From Methanolobus sediminis (lineage in GTDB: Archaea; Halobacteriota; Methanosarcinia; Methanosarcinales; Methanosarcinaceae): a DNA stretch of 64,000 nucleotides. Positions 47,416 to 55,821 of the stretch are shown piece by piece. Numbering within the stretch: position 1 is the stretch's first letter; each line of letters begins with the position of its first letter. Position numbers and translations under genes: made by a program. Under the pieces are notes generated by a model, which did not search any database, was not told where the DNA came from, and saw nothing but the letters and a program-made list of their open reading frames with translations. The DNA lies in contig NZ_CP133592.1 of assembly GCF_031312595.1 (NCBI RefSeq), positions 496,001-560,000 on the forward strand, written 5' to 3'.

Positions 47416-47854
47416 ATACGTTCCTACTGCAAAAAGAAAAATTCATTTCAGCAGTTATTAATGCTTTAATTCTTTTTCAACGGCATTTAGGCTTATATTA
47501 GGCAAATATTGAGGATTTTATATATAACTTCCTATTTTATCGTGATTAAAGATTAAGGACTAAAATTATTAAGCAGATAATGATAAATTTGAAAGATTTG
47601 CATGGTGATTTTTATTCCAAAGATGAGAATTTATTTACAATTCTTCTTTATATTATTAAGCACTTAAATTCTTAAAGAGACAAGTATATGTAAAATGGTG
47701 CATTTACAAAGCAGGTTAAAATAGGTTGAGGTTACTTGACGAAATCAAAACCTTACGGGCATTATGTAGAAAAAGATATAATTGCATTTGTCCTTTTAAC
47801 CTATTAAATCAAAATGCGCAATTATTATTGCACTTATCTGCGGAGATATACAAA
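47416..47854. promoter_or_regulatory. 439-bp divergent region and serA leader
   Basis: Holds the promoters of the leftward kinase and the rightward serA. A TATA candidate CTTTATATTA near 47645 would give serA a leader of about 180 nt. Within it AGGTTAAAA (47713-47721) is complementary to TTTTAACCT (47794-47802), and GAGGTT (47728-47733) pairs with AACCTT (47749-47754). AGGTT occurs three times (47713, 47723, 47729), allowing alternative pairings. The open frame from 47726 is therefore leader, not protein. Confidence 0.5.
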
Positions 47855-49426
47855 ATGAAAGTACTAGTTAGTGATCCATTATCAGAACAGGGATTAACGA
47901 TACTTCAGCAGCATTTCACAGTTGATGTCATTACAAAGCTTTCCGAAGAGGAACTTGTAGAGAAAATACCGGAATATGACGCGCTTGTCATAAGAAGCGG
48001 AACACAGGTTACAAGAAAGGTAATCGAGGCTGCCGACAAGATGAAGATCGTGGGCAGAGCAGGCGTCGGTGTTGACAACGTAGACGTAGAAGCAGCAACA
48101 GAGAAGGGAATTATAGTTGTTAATGCGCCTGAGGGTAACATGCTTTCTGCCGCAGAACATACAATTGCCATGATGATGGCACTTGCAAGGAACGTGCCAC
48201 AAGCCGACGCTTCCCTTAAAGCTAAAAAATGGGAACGCAGCAAGTTCATGGGAGTAGAAGTAAACGGAAAGACCCTTGGTGTTATCGGACTTGGACGCAT
48301 TGGTGCTGAGGTTGCCAAGAGGGCACAGGGCATGAACATGAATATCCTTGCATACGATCCTTTTGTCTCAGATGAGAGAGCAAAGGAGATGGGTGTGAAG
48401 ATGATGACCGTCCATGAAATCGTAAAGGAAGCTGATTTCATTACAGTTCACACACCACTTACCAAGGATACCAGAAATATCATCGATGCTGAAGAGTTTG
48501 GCATGATGAAGAGCAACGCAAGGATAATCAATTGCGCACGTGGCGGTATCATCAATGAAGAATCTCTTGCAGAAGCACTTAACAGTGAGAAGATAGCAGG
48601 CGCAGCAATCGATGTTTTCACCAGTGAGCCACCTTTTGACGGACCGCTTCTTGACTGCAAGAACATTATAGTTACCCCCCACCTCGGAGCTTCAACTGAG
48701 GAAGCACAGATCAATGTAGCAGTTTCAGTTGCAGAAGAAGTTGTTGCTGTACTTAACGGTGGAACTGCAAAGAACGCAATTAACATCCCTTCCGTAAAAC
48801 CAGAGCTTATGACAATGCTTGCTCCTTACATCCAGCTCGCTGAGACAATGAGCAATGCATGTGCGCAACTCCTTGGCAAGAACTACGAGAAGATCTCAAT
48901 ATCATATAATGGTGACATCGCTGAGAAAGACACCAGACCGGTCACAGTTGCCGCAATCAAGGGTATGCTTCAGGTTGCCCTGGGTTCTGCAGTAAACTAT
49001 GTAAACGCAGGTGCCCTGGCAAAGTCAAGGAAAGTAGAAGTTGTCGAAAGCAAGTCCGAGACAACTGAAGAGTTCAGCTCCACCATAAAGATTGAAGTTA
49101 CAATGGGTGATGAGAAGGTATCTATTGGAGGTACTGTTATCGCTGGCAAAGGAAAGATCATCAGTGTCAATGGTGAGCACGTAGATATCGTGCCCGCAGG
49201 CTATATGATCGTTGCAACACACGTTAACAAACCAAATGTCATCGGACCATGCTGCCTTGTACTTGGAAAGAATGATATCAACATATCCGGCATGCAGGTA
49301 GGAAGAGCTGAAATAGGTGGAACTACCATAATGGTACTTAATGTTGATTCAGAAGTGCCTGAGGATATATTGAAAGAGATGAGGTCTGTTGAAGGAATTA
49401 TCGACGCCAAGCTCATCAAATTATAA
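47855..49426 (+). CDS. serA: D-3-phosphoglycerate dehydrogenase
   Basis: 523 residues from ATG 47855. The frame opens at 47726, but a GGAGAT ribosome site and the family N-terminus MKVLVSDPLSEQG fix this start. It oxidises 3-phosphoglycerate with NAD, the first step of serine synthesis. Domains: substrate-binding halves around an NAD Rossmann fold (GVIGLGRIGAEVAKR, about 143-157), catalytic ARGGIINEE and TPHLGAST (His). These are followed by the intervening ASB domain and a C-terminal ACT domain (ATHVNKPNVIGPC onward), which in relatives senses serine. The long form with ACT implies feedback control. Confidence 0.95.
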   Translation: MKVLVSDPLSEQGLTILQQHFTVDVITKLSEEELVEKIPEYDALVIRSGTQVTRKVIEAADKMKIVGRAGVGVDNVDVEAATEKGIIVVNAPEGNMLSAAEHTIAMMMALARNVPQADASLKAKKWERSKFMGVEVNGKTLGVIGLGRIGAEVAKRAQGMNMNILAYDPFVSDERAKEMGVKMMTVHEIVKEADFITVHTPLTKDTRNIIDAEEFGMMKSNARIINCARGGIINEESLAEALNSEKIAGAAIDVFTSEPPFDGPLLDCKNIIVTPHLGASTEEAQINVAVSVAEEVVAVLNGGTAKNAINIPSVKPELMTMLAPYIQLAETMSNACAQLLGKNYEKISISYNGDIAEKDTRPVTVAAIKGMLQVALGSAVNYVNAGALAKSRKVEVVESKSETTEEFSSTIKIEVTMGDEKVSIGGTVIAGKGKIISVNGEHVDIVPAGYMIVATHVNKPNVIGPCCLVLGKNDINISGMQVGRAEIGGTTIMVLNVDSEVPEDILKEMRSVEGIIDAKLIKL

Positions 49427-49484
49427 ATAAGACTTAAAATACGGGATCTTAAATTATAAATTAAAAGGATGGTAGCAGCTAAAA

Positions 49485-49967
49485 ATGATGCGAAAGCGAA
49501 TTTATCATCGATTTCCGCACAGAACTGTGGAGTTTGAACAGAAATACCGCTACCATTCGGACCTACCTTTTTTTGTGAAAGTGATGGCGAACATGGATGG
49601 AAAGTTCGGCATGTTCGTTACCGAATCAGTGACCAAGAGAGGGCACCGCATCCAGGCAAAAAGAGAGATTAGTGTGGAGATCGTTGCTAATGGAATTGAT
49701 TTTTCACATCTGAACTATGATACCGTGGATGGCGTACTTGATACTCTTGAACCTGAAGGAATCGTGGATTTCAGGATACACCTGAGATACAGCTACCTTG
49801 ACGGAAAGTACAACCGTGTACCATTCAGGGGAGACATCTACCTTGTCAGGGCCATCCTTGAGCACGAACTGCTAGTTCTCCAGATCAATCATATAGACGG
49901 TCCGAAGAGAACCGAATGCGGCCGGCTTGCTGATACTATTATAGATGAACTTCGCAGAGGTTCCTGA
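49485..49967 (+). CDS. Uncharacterised 160-aa protein
   Basis: Not recognised. 160 residues, basic N-terminus (MMRKRIYHRFPHRTVEF), then a predicted alpha/beta domain with no known motif, no cysteine pairs and no membrane segment; ends EELRRGS-like (DELRRGS). The stop overlaps the next gene's start by one base (TGATG), so the two are coupled, and the pair lies just before the ribosomal protein operon. A role in translation or RNA handling is a guess from position only. Confidence 0.65.
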   Translation: MMRKRIYHRFPHRTVEFEQKYRYHSDLPFFVKVMANMDGKFGMFVTESVTKRGHRIQAKREISVEIVANGIDFSHLNYDTVDGVLDTLEPEGIVDFRIHLRYSYLDGKYNRVPFRGDIYLVRAILEHELLVLQINHIDGPKRTECGRLADTIIDELRRGS

Positions 49968-50443
49968 TGGACGAGCTGATGCTTGTTGCAGCCACCCCTT
50001 TCAAGAGAAATAATAAAAAATCCCTGTCAATTAAGGATTTTGAATTCGTGCTGTCCTTTGATCTTAAATGGATGGCACCTGATGCTGCATCCAAAATAAG
50101 GGACAAGGCGATTGGGGCACAGTTGCTTAGGTTTGAAGGGGCAGAGCTTACACCTGCATTTGATATTTCAAAAATAGAGATACCTCATGGTTTCAAACCT
50201 TCGGGTTCACTATTTCAGGAAAGGTCAATTATAGAAGATATCATTGCCATGATCGTTGCCAGCTGTGGTAAAAATACCAAAGATACCATAGTGATGATCA
50301 ATAATAAACAGGAAGAACTTGATGATCTTGTAGATATTGAAATTGCGGGACTTCTTGTTGCAAGGGAACTGGGATGCAATATTGATTCGATCTATGACCG
50401 TGTTTATAGTAAGGTCCTTGGAACCGGGGATAAATCCACATAA
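49967..50443 (+). CDS. DUF2240 family archaeal protein
   Basis: 158 residues beginning DELMLVAATPFKR and SLSIKDFEFVLSFDLKWM, the pattern of the archaeal DUF2240 family, which may hold a small winged-helix-like N-terminal fold. The C-terminal half is helical (SIIEDIIAMIVASCG, LDDLVDIEIAGLLVAREL). Function unknown. Translationally coupled to the preceding gene and followed by the L18e leader. Confidence 0.7.
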   Translation: MDELMLVAATPFKRNNKKSLSIKDFEFVLSFDLKWMAPDAASKIRDKAIGAQLLRFEGAELTPAFDISKIEIPHGFKPSGSLFQERSIIEDIIAMIVASCGKNTKDTIVMINNKQEELDDLVDIEIAGLLVARELGCNIDSIYDRVYSKVLGTGDKST

Positions 50444-50475
50444 TCTTTATGTACTATTAATGTTATTCAGACACC

Positions 50476-50546
50476 AGTCTGAGTTTACAGACTCTATGTT
50501 CTTACTTAACTGACACCTAACGGATGTTCGAACGCACCTTGTGCGT
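50476..50546 (+). other. Two hairpins in front of rpl18e
   Basis: AGTCTG (50476-50481) pairs with CAGACT (50488-50493), and ACGCAC (50532-50537) with GTGCGT (50541-50546) around a 3-nt loop. The first may end the DUF2240 transcript; the second lies 20 nt before the GGAGG site of rpl18e and may be a leader element. Confidence 0.45.
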
Positions 50547-50576
50547 GAGTGAGACAAACTCTTGCGGAGGAACATT

Positions 50577-50957
50577 ATGAGCAAGACTACAAACGTAAAA
50601 ATCCAAAGAAAGACAAACCCTCGCACTCCTGTGCTCATTGCAGCACTGAAGGAAGGGGCACGCCAGAACGAAGTCGCAATCTGGAGAGATGTGGCTAAGA
50701 GGCTGGAAAAACCTGGCAAGAACTATGCACAGGTAAACCTCAGTAAGATCAACAGGTACGCAAAGGACGGAGAAACTGTCATTATTGCAGGAAAAGTACT
50801 TGGCGCAGGACTCCTTGAGAAGGCAGTCACCGTTGCAGCATACAACTTCAGTGTAACCGCAATGGAAAAGATCGAAGAGGTTGGCGGCAAATGCCTGACC
50901 ATCGAACAGATCATGGAAGAAAACCCAAAGGGATCAGGTATTAAGATCTTGCAGTAG
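50577..50957 (+). CDS. rpl18e: Large subunit ribosomal protein L18e
   Basis: 126 residues from ATG 50577 after GGAGG at 50567-50571. The upstream in-frame TTG at 50562 precedes the ribosome site and is not used. Archaeal/eukaryotic L18e signature: KTNPRTPVLIAALKEGAR, RLEKPGKNYAQVNLSKI, VLGAGLLEKAVTVAAYNFS. Part of the 50S subunit. First gene of the L18e-L13-S9-RpoN-RpoK-S2 operon conserved across archaea. Confidence 0.95.
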   Translation: MSKTTNVKIQRKTNPRTPVLIAALKEGARQNEVAIWRDVAKRLEKPGKNYAQVNLSKINRYAKDGETVIIAGKVLGAGLLEKAVTVAAYNFSVTAMEKIEEVGGKCLTIEQIMEENPKGSGIKILQ

Positions 50958-50966
50958 GTGAAGAAA

Positions 50967-51386
50967 ATGACAATTATCGATGCAGAAGGACTTATTCTGG
51001 GCAGACTTGCAAGTACTGTTGCAAAAAAGCTGCTTGCTGGTGAGAAAGTCGAGATAGTCAATGCTGAGAAGGCAATAATCTCCGGTTCAAAGTACACTAC
51101 AATGAGAGAGTATGATGAAACCGTAAGAAGAGGAAAGCCTGAATTCGGTCCTTATTTCCCAAAGAGACCAGATCGCATTATTAAGAGAACAATAAGAGGT
51201 ATGCTTCCTCACAAACGTGCAAGAGGAAGAGCAGCAATGGCTAACCTTAAGGTATACGTTGGCGTTCCAATGGAACTTGAGAACAAGGAATGCATAACGA
51301 TCGAAGAGGCAAACATGGACCGTCTCAGTTCAAACAAGTACCTCAAACTCGGCGACCTCAGTATAAAACTCGGTGCTAAGTTCTAA
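50967..51386 (+). CDS. rpl13: Large subunit ribosomal protein L13
   Basis: 139 residues from ATG 50967, chosen over GTG 50958 because TAGGTGAAG supplies the ribosome site. L13 motifs: [63 protein letters not shown]. Early 50S assembly protein. It follows L18e by 9 bp. Confidence 0.95.
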   Translation: MTIIDAEGLILGRLASTVAKKLLAGEKVEIVNAEKAIISGSKYTTMREYDETVRRGKPEFGPYFPKRPDRIIKRTIRGMLPHKRARGRAAMANLKVYVGVPMELENKECITIEEANMDRLSSNKYLKLGDLSIKLGAKF

Positions 51387-51403
51387 GAAGGAGGAAGATC
51401 ATA

Positions 51404-51808
51404 ATGACTACTAAAGTTATAACCTCATCAGGTAAAAAGAAGACAGCTATTGCACGCGCAACAGTGAAGAAGGGAACCGGAAAGGTGCGCATCAACAAGA
51501 AGCCACTCGAGATCTTTGACCCGGAGTTTGCAAAGCTCAAGATCACAGAAGCAGTTATGCTTGCCGGAGAAGTTGCTGAAGGCGTGGACATAGATGTTAC
51601 AGTAAGTGGCGGTGGAATTATCGGTCAGGCAAATGCCGCAAGGACTGCAATTGCAAGAGGTATTGTAGACTGGACCAATGACACAGCCCTTAGGGATGCT
51701 TACATGGCATACGACCGTAATCTCCTGGTTAACGACTCCAGGCAGAAGGAAACCAAGAAATTTGGTGGACCAGGTGCACGTGCCAAATATCAGAAATCAT
51801 ACAGGTAG
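51404..51808 (+). CDS. rps9: Small subunit ribosomal protein S9
   Basis: 134 residues with the archaeal S9 sequence: [40 protein letters not shown] and the C-terminal tail [16 protein letters not shown], whose last Arg reaches the P-site tRNA anticodon in the 30S subunit. Ribosome site GGAGGA 10 bp before ATG. Third gene of the operon. Confidence 0.96.
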   Translation: MTTKVITSSGKKKTAIARATVKKGTGKVRINKKPLEIFDPEFAKLKITEAVMLAGEVAEGVDIDVTVSGGGIIGQANAARTAIARGIVDWTNDTALRDAYMAYDRNLLVNDSRQKETKKFGGPGARAKYQKSYR

Positions 51809-51816
51809 GCGAAAGG

Positions 51817-52005
51817 ATGTTACCAGTTCGATGTTTCAGCTGTGGAAAAGTTGTCTCAAACGTTTGGGAAGAATACAAACAGCGTGTTGCTGAAGGTGAA
51901 GACGCAGCTGCTGTACTGGATGACCTCGGGGTTGTCCGCTACTGCTGCAGAAGGATGATCCTTTCACACGTCGAGCTAGTAGATACACTTGCCCCATACC
52001 AGTAA
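51817..52005 (+). CDS. rpoN: RNA polymerase subunit N
   Basis: 62 residues with the zinc bundle CFSC (Cys6, Cys9) and RYCCRRM (Cys43, Cys44). This is the archaeal counterpart of Rpb10, which stabilises the RpoD-RpoL-RpoN-RpoP assembly platform of RNA polymerase. It starts 9 bp after rps9. Its stop codon ends one base before the 5' end of a tRNA gene, so tRNA maturation would define the 3' end of this mRNA. Confidence 0.96.
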   Translation: MLPVRCFSCGKVVSNVWEEYKQRVAEGEDAAAVLDDLGVVRYCCRRMILSHVELVDTLAPYQ

Positions 52006-52006
52006 G

Positions 52007-52105
52007 GGGACCGTAGGGTAGCCTGGACCATCCTTCGGCGTTCGGGACATATGTATTTACTATGCGAAACACGCCGGAACCTGAGTTCAAATCTCAGCGG
52101 TCCCA
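52007..52105 (+). tRNA. tRNA-Pro(CGG) with 24-nt intron
   Basis: Acceptor GGGACCG (52007-52013) pairs with CGGTCCC (52098-52104); discriminator A105. D-arm GGGT/ATCC, T-arm CTGAG/CTCAG around TTCAAAT. The anticodon stem CGGCG (52036-52040) pairs with CGCCG (52072-52076), giving mature loop TTCGGGA, so anticodon CGG (Pro). A 24-nt intron (52047-52070) sits between positions 37 and 38 and forms a textbook bulge-helix-bulge: TTCG pairs with CGAA, CATA with TATG, with 3-nt bulges GGA and ACA. CCA is not encoded. Confidence 0.93.
52047..52070 (+). other. tRNA-Pro intron with bulge-helix-bulge
   Basis: 24 nt removed by the archaeal splicing endonuclease after the second base of each 3-nt bulge (GG/A and AC/A). 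Joining yields the 7-nt loop TTCGGGA. Confidence 0.85.
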
Positions 52106-52154
52106 TGCCCTTCAATAAACCACACTGGTTTGGCTTGAAATGTTATATGACCAC

Positions 52155-52185
52155 ATTCGGAGGGATTCCGAATAAAATTATATTT
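52155..52185 (+). terminator. Hairpin after tRNA-Pro
   Basis: ATTCGGA (52155-52161) and TCCGAAT (52167-52173) form a perfect 7-bp stem with a 5-nt loop, followed by an A/T-rich run. It may end or stabilise the upstream transcript before the rpoK promoter region. Confidence 0.5.
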
Positions 52186-52308
52186 ATCAGGGTTATCATT
52201 GACCGCATTAATGGCTATTCATACAGGAATACTTTTTGGAAGCAATAGGGGTAGCTATCTACAAATGGGCTGTTGATATTTCCATATATATTTTGATCAG
52301 GTGATCTA

Positions 52309-52485
52309 TTGACTACTGAACATTACACCAGGTATGAAAAGGCAAGAATCGTTGGTGCGAGAGCACTTCAGATTTCAATGGGAGCTCCGGTGCTCATCGA
52401 TGATCCAAGCATGAACTCATTATTCCTTGCCAAGAGAGAATACGAACTTGGGGTTATCCCAATTACTGTTAAAAGAGAGATTTAA
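52309..52485 (+). CDS. rpoK: RNA polymerase subunit K
   Basis: 58 residues starting at TTG 52309, preceded by the ribosome site GGTGATC (52300-52306). The protein reads [20 protein letters not shown] with SMGAPVLID and [17 protein letters not shown], the RpoK/Rpb6/omega signature. It supports assembly and stability of archaeal RNA polymerase. It is easily missed because of its length and non-ATG start. It lies between the tRNA-Pro and rps2 in the usual archaeal order rpoN-rpoK-rps2; the enolase gene often found here in other archaea is absent. Confidence 0.95.
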   Translation: MTTEHYTRYEKARIVGARALQISMGAPVLIDDPSMNSLFLAKREYELGVIPITVKREI

Positions 52486-52510
52486 TTATTCAAATTTTTA
52501 AGGTGATTTT

Positions 52511-53167
52511 ATGGATTCAATTGAAGAAACTACAACTAATGAAGTTACTACTGAAGCAATAACAACCGAGGCAGGAGAAGAAACAAAAACAACTTCCCTT
52601 GTACCTATAGACGAGTACCTTGCAGCAGGTGTACACATCGGTACCCAGCAGAAGACCGAGAACATGATGAAATTCGTGTACCGTGTCAGAACAGACGGCC
52701 TTTATGTACTTGACATCCAGGCAACCGATGAGAGAATTAAGCTCGCAGCTGCATTCCTTGCAAACTATGACCCAAGAAGAATACTTGTGGTTTCCGCAAG
52801 ACAGTACGGCCAGTTCCCTGCAAAGATGTTCGCAAAGGCAATTGGTGCAAAGTCAATGGTCGGAAGATTCATTCCGGGAACACTCACAAACCCAAAGGTA
52901 GAGTACTTCTACGAGCCTGATGTAGTAATTGTAACCGACCCAACCGGTGACGCACAGGTAATCAAGGAAACTGTAAATGTAGGCATTCCTGTTGTTGCAC
53001 TCTGTGACACTAACAACATGACATCAAACGTTGACCTTGTAATCCCAACAAACAACAAAGGTAGAAAGGCACTTTCCCTTGTCTACTGGCTGCTTGCAAG
53101 AGAGATCGCAAAGGCCAATGACTCAATGTTCACTTACGAACTTGAAGACTTTGAAGCTGGAGTCTGA
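52511..53167 (+). CDS. rps2: Small subunit ribosomal protein S2
   Basis: 218 residues. S2/SA core: [91 protein letters not shown]. An extra Thr/Glu-rich N-terminus of about 30 residues precedes the core. Component of the 30S subunit. Ribosome site AAGGTGA before ATG. 25 bp after rpoK. Confidence 0.96.
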   Translation: MDSIEETTTNEVTTEAITTEAGEETKTTSLVPIDEYLAAGVHIGTQQKTENMMKFVYRVRTDGLYVLDIQATDERIKLAAAFLANYDPRRILVVSARQYGQFPAKMFAKAIGAKSMVGRFIPGTLTNPKVEYFYEPDVVIVTDPTGDAQVIKETVNVGIPVVALCDTNNMTSNVDLVIPTNNKGRKALSLVYWLLAREIAKANDSMFTYELEDFEAGV

Positions 53168-53237
53168 GCTGACAACTTGTTAAGCATACTACATATAATC
53201 AAAAACCCTTATAGAATAATATAGGGTGATCAGTAGT

Positions 53238-54035
53238 ATGAGACAAACAACCGTTGCCGGTCAATTCTACCCGCAAAATCCGAAAAGTCTTAAAAAGGAA
53301 CTTAGCAGATGCTTTAAGTATGTGGCTACCTCAGAGGAGCCCATCCTTGGTGCTGTTGTACCTCATGCAGGATATGTTTATTCAGGAGAGGTAGCAGCAC
53401 AGGCATATGCCCGGCTCCCAAAAGCAGACACATATGTTCTGTTTGGTCCGAACCATACAGGATACGGTTCTGCCGTAGCTCTTTCCCAGGATAGCTGGGC
53501 AACTCCGTTTGGTGTTGTAGAAACTGACAGGGAAATTGGAAAGCAGCTAGCCGGATCCATTATAGACTTTGATGAGCTTGCGCATCATTTTGAGCATTCC
53601 ATAGAAGTGCAGATACCATTTTTGCAGCATCGATTTGGCAGTGATTTTTCAATACTTCCAATATGTATGGGACTTCAGGATGAAGAAACCGCCATGGAAG
53701 TAGGAGCAGAAGTCGCCAGAGCAGTTAAAGCTACAGGAAAGAAAGTGGTTTTTATCGCATCCAGTGACTTTACGCATTATCAGCCGGATTCTGTTGCAAG
53801 AGAACAGGATAGCTACCTGATAGAAGCTATACTGAACATGGACATCCCTGAGTTTTACAGACGCAGGGACGAAAAGAATATTTCTGCGTGTGGATTTGGA
53901 CCTATAGCAGCTATGCTTACAGCTTCAAAAGAATTTGGAGCAAGTAGAGCCTCACTGATAAAGTATGCAACCAGTGGAGATGTTAGCGGGGATATGACAG
54001 GAGTTGTCGGATATGCAGCAATCACTATCGAATAA
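53238..54035 (+). CDS. MEMO family (AmmeMemoRadiSam) protein
   Basis: 265 residues from ATG 53238; GTG 53226 is in frame but lies within the ribosome site AGGGTGATC. MEMO1-type motifs: PHAGYVYSGEVAAQAY, LFGPNHTGYGS, HSIEVQIPFLQ, ASSDFTHYQ and SACGFGPIAAML. The conserved His/Asp/Cys metal-binding set of the dioxygenase-like fold is visible. Biochemical role in archaea unknown. The gene sits between rps2 and mevalonate kinase, its common archaeal position. Confidence 0.88.
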   Translation: MRQTTVAGQFYPQNPKSLKKELSRCFKYVATSEEPILGAVVPHAGYVYSGEVAAQAYARLPKADTYVLFGPNHTGYGSAVALSQDSWATPFGVVETDREIGKQLAGSIIDFDELAHHFEHSIEVQIPFLQHRFGSDFSILPICMGLQDEETAMEVGAEVARAVKATGKKVVFIASSDFTHYQPDSVAREQDSYLIEAILNMDIPEFYRRRDEKNISACGFGPIAAMLTASKEFGASRASLIKYATSGDVSGDMTGVVGYAAITIE

Positions 54036-54096
54036 AGGTCAATAAGACCTACATTCACAAATTAGATCATAATATCAGATAAGGATCAGGAAAACT

Positions 54097-55014
54097 ATGA
54101 TCACATGCTCCGCACCCGGAAAAGTTTACCTTTTTGGTGAACATGCAGTCGTATATGGAGAAAACGCTATCTGCTGTGCAGTTGAACTTCGCACGAAAGT
54201 AAGTGTGGAAAAATCCGATGAAATAATTATAGAATCGGTTCTGGGAAGTACCGGACTGGACCATGATACCCATCCTTATGTCTCTTATGTAATCGAAAAG
54301 ATGCGCCAGTTTGCAGACATTCAGGGTGTACGAATATCCATAGAATCAGAACTGCCGGTAGGTTCCGGACTTGGATCATCAGCAGCAGTTACTGTTGCAA
54401 GCATTCAGGCATTGAATCATCTTTATGAATGCGGCCTTTCCCTGGAAGACATAGCAAAGACAGGGCATGAAATAGAAAAAATGGTTCAGGGTAATGCAAG
54501 TCCTACTGATACATACGTCAGCACCATGGGTGGTGTTGTAATGATTCCGCAGAGGAAGAAACTGAACCTTATCAATTGTCCGATTGTGGTAGGCAATACT
54601 CACAAATTCTCTTCAACAAAAGAACTTGTAGGCAATGTTGCAAAACTACGCAACGATTTTCCGTCTGTTGTTGAGCCCATACTCTCTAATATAGGACAGA
54701 TGTCTATTTTAGCAGAAAGACTGGTTGCTGAAGGCGACTATGAAACCATCGGAAAACTCATGAACATAAATCAGGGGCTTCTGGATGCCATTGGTGTTGG
54801 CAGTGCAGAGCTTTCAGCCCTGGTATATGCAGCCCGTAGCAGTGGTGCCATTAGTGCCAAGATCACAGGAGCAGGCGGCGGAGGTTGCATGGTTGCACTT
54901 GCTAAAGAAAACAATTCAGAAGATATCGCAAAAGCAATAGAGAATGCCGGCGGAGAAGCCATAATTACACAAAATACGGCCGAAGGCGTGCGATTGGAGT
55001 CATTGCATGGATAA
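54097..55014 (+). CDS. mvk: Mevalonate kinase
   Basis: 305 residues of the GHMP kinase family: SAPGKVYLFGEHAVVYG (start), the ATP loop PVGSGLGSSAAVTVA, and SGAISAKITGAGGGGCMVAL near the C-terminus. It phosphorylates mevalonate, feeding archaeal lipid isoprenoid synthesis. The 3' end overlaps the IPK gene by 8 bp. It belongs to the conserved cluster mvk-ipk-idi2-rnj-ggps. Confidence 0.95.
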   Translation: MITCSAPGKVYLFGEHAVVYGENAICCAVELRTKVSVEKSDEIIIESVLGSTGLDHDTHPYVSYVIEKMRQFADIQGVRISIESELPVGSGLGSSAAVTVASIQALNHLYECGLSLEDIAKTGHEIEKMVQGNASPTDTYVSTMGGVVMIPQRKKLNLINCPIVVGNTHKFSSTKELVGNVAKLRNDFPSVVEPILSNIGQMSILAERLVAEGDYETIGKLMNINQGLLDAIGVGSAELSALVYAARSSGAISAKITGAGGGGCMVALAKENNSEDIAKAIENAGGEAIITQNTAEGVRLESLHG

Positions 55015-55783
55015 CACTAATATAACTATCCTGAAGATTGGCGGTAGTGTCATCACAGACAAAAGTGCTGATGACGGTGCTGCAAGAATAAATGAGATAG
55101 AAAGAATAGCATCTGAGATAGCTGGGTTTGAAGGAAAACTTATCATCGTACATGGAGCAGGGTCATTCGGACACCCACAGGTCAAGCGTTTCGGACTTAC
55201 CGGGAAATTCGACCATGAAGGCTCTATAATTACACATATGTCAGTAAGGAAACTCAACACAATGGTTGTTGAAGCCTTAAACTCTGCAGGAGTTAATGCA
55301 TTACCCGTACATCCAATGGCATGTACCTTATCAGGCAACAGCCGCATAAAGAGTATGTTCCTTGAGCAAATCGAAGAAATGCTTGCAAATGGATTCGTGC
55401 CTGTTCTTCATGGTGACATGGTGATGGACACCGAACTTGGAACCTCGGTCCTTTCAGGTGACCAGATCGTCCCGTATCTTGCAATACAGATGAAAGCATC
55501 AAGAATAGGAATTGGAAGTGCGGAAGAAGGAGTGCTTGATGATAAAGGAGGAGTAATACCCCTTATCAACAATGGAAACTTTGATGAAATAAAGACATAT
55601 CTTGGCGGTTCTGCCAATACTGATGTAACCGGTGGAATGCTGGGAAAAGTACTTGAGCTTTTAGAACTAAGTGAGCAGTCAAACAGTACTTCTTATATAT
55701 TTAATGCAGGCAATACTGGCAATATATCTGATTTCCTGAATGGTAAGAACATTGGTACCGCAATTGGCACCGGGACAATTTAA
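55007..55783 (+). CDS. ipk: Isopentenyl phosphate kinase
   Basis: 258 residues of the amino-acid kinase fold: ILKIGGSVITDKS, HGAGSFGHPQVKRFGL (with the IPK-specific histidine in SFGH), HGDMVMD, STSVLSGDQ-like TSVLSGDQIVPYLA and GGSANTDVTGGMLGK. It converts isopentenyl phosphate to isopentenyl diphosphate, the last step of the archaeal modified mevalonate route. Starts 8 bp inside mvk. Confidence 0.95.
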   Translation: MDNTNITILKIGGSVITDKSADDGAARINEIERIASEIAGFEGKLIIVHGAGSFGHPQVKRFGLTGKFDHEGSIITHMSVRKLNTMVVEALNSAGVNALPVHPMACTLSGNSRIKSMFLEQIEEMLANGFVPVLHGDMVMDTELGTSVLSGDQIVPYLAIQMKASRIGIGSAEEGVLDDKGGVIPLINNGNFDEIKTYLGGSANTDVTGGMLGKVLELLELSEQSNSTSYIFNAGNTGNISDFLNGKNIGTAIGTGTI

Positions 55784-55821
55784 TAAATGCATTTTGTAGA
55801 CTTAATATAAAGGTATTAATC

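Noticed and set aside
47133-47501. 122-codon frame antisense to the sensor kinase N-terminus
   Set aside because: Mostly overlaps a well-supported gene on the other strand and shows no motif.
47726-47854. Extension of SerA to an upstream start
   Set aside because: The family N-terminus and a ribosome site support ATG 47855; the upstream DNA is better explained as leader.
52007-52105. Reading the tRNA as Arg(TCG)
   Set aside because: Shifting the anticodon stem one base gives a weaker stem and a 3-nt variable loop; the CGG reading restores the tRNA-Pro loop TTCGGGA and a perfect bulge-helix-bulge.
52106-52308. Missing enolase as a deletion scar between rpoN and rpoK/rps2
   Set aside because: No enolase remnant is seen; gene order here varies among archaea, so absence alone is not evidence of loss.
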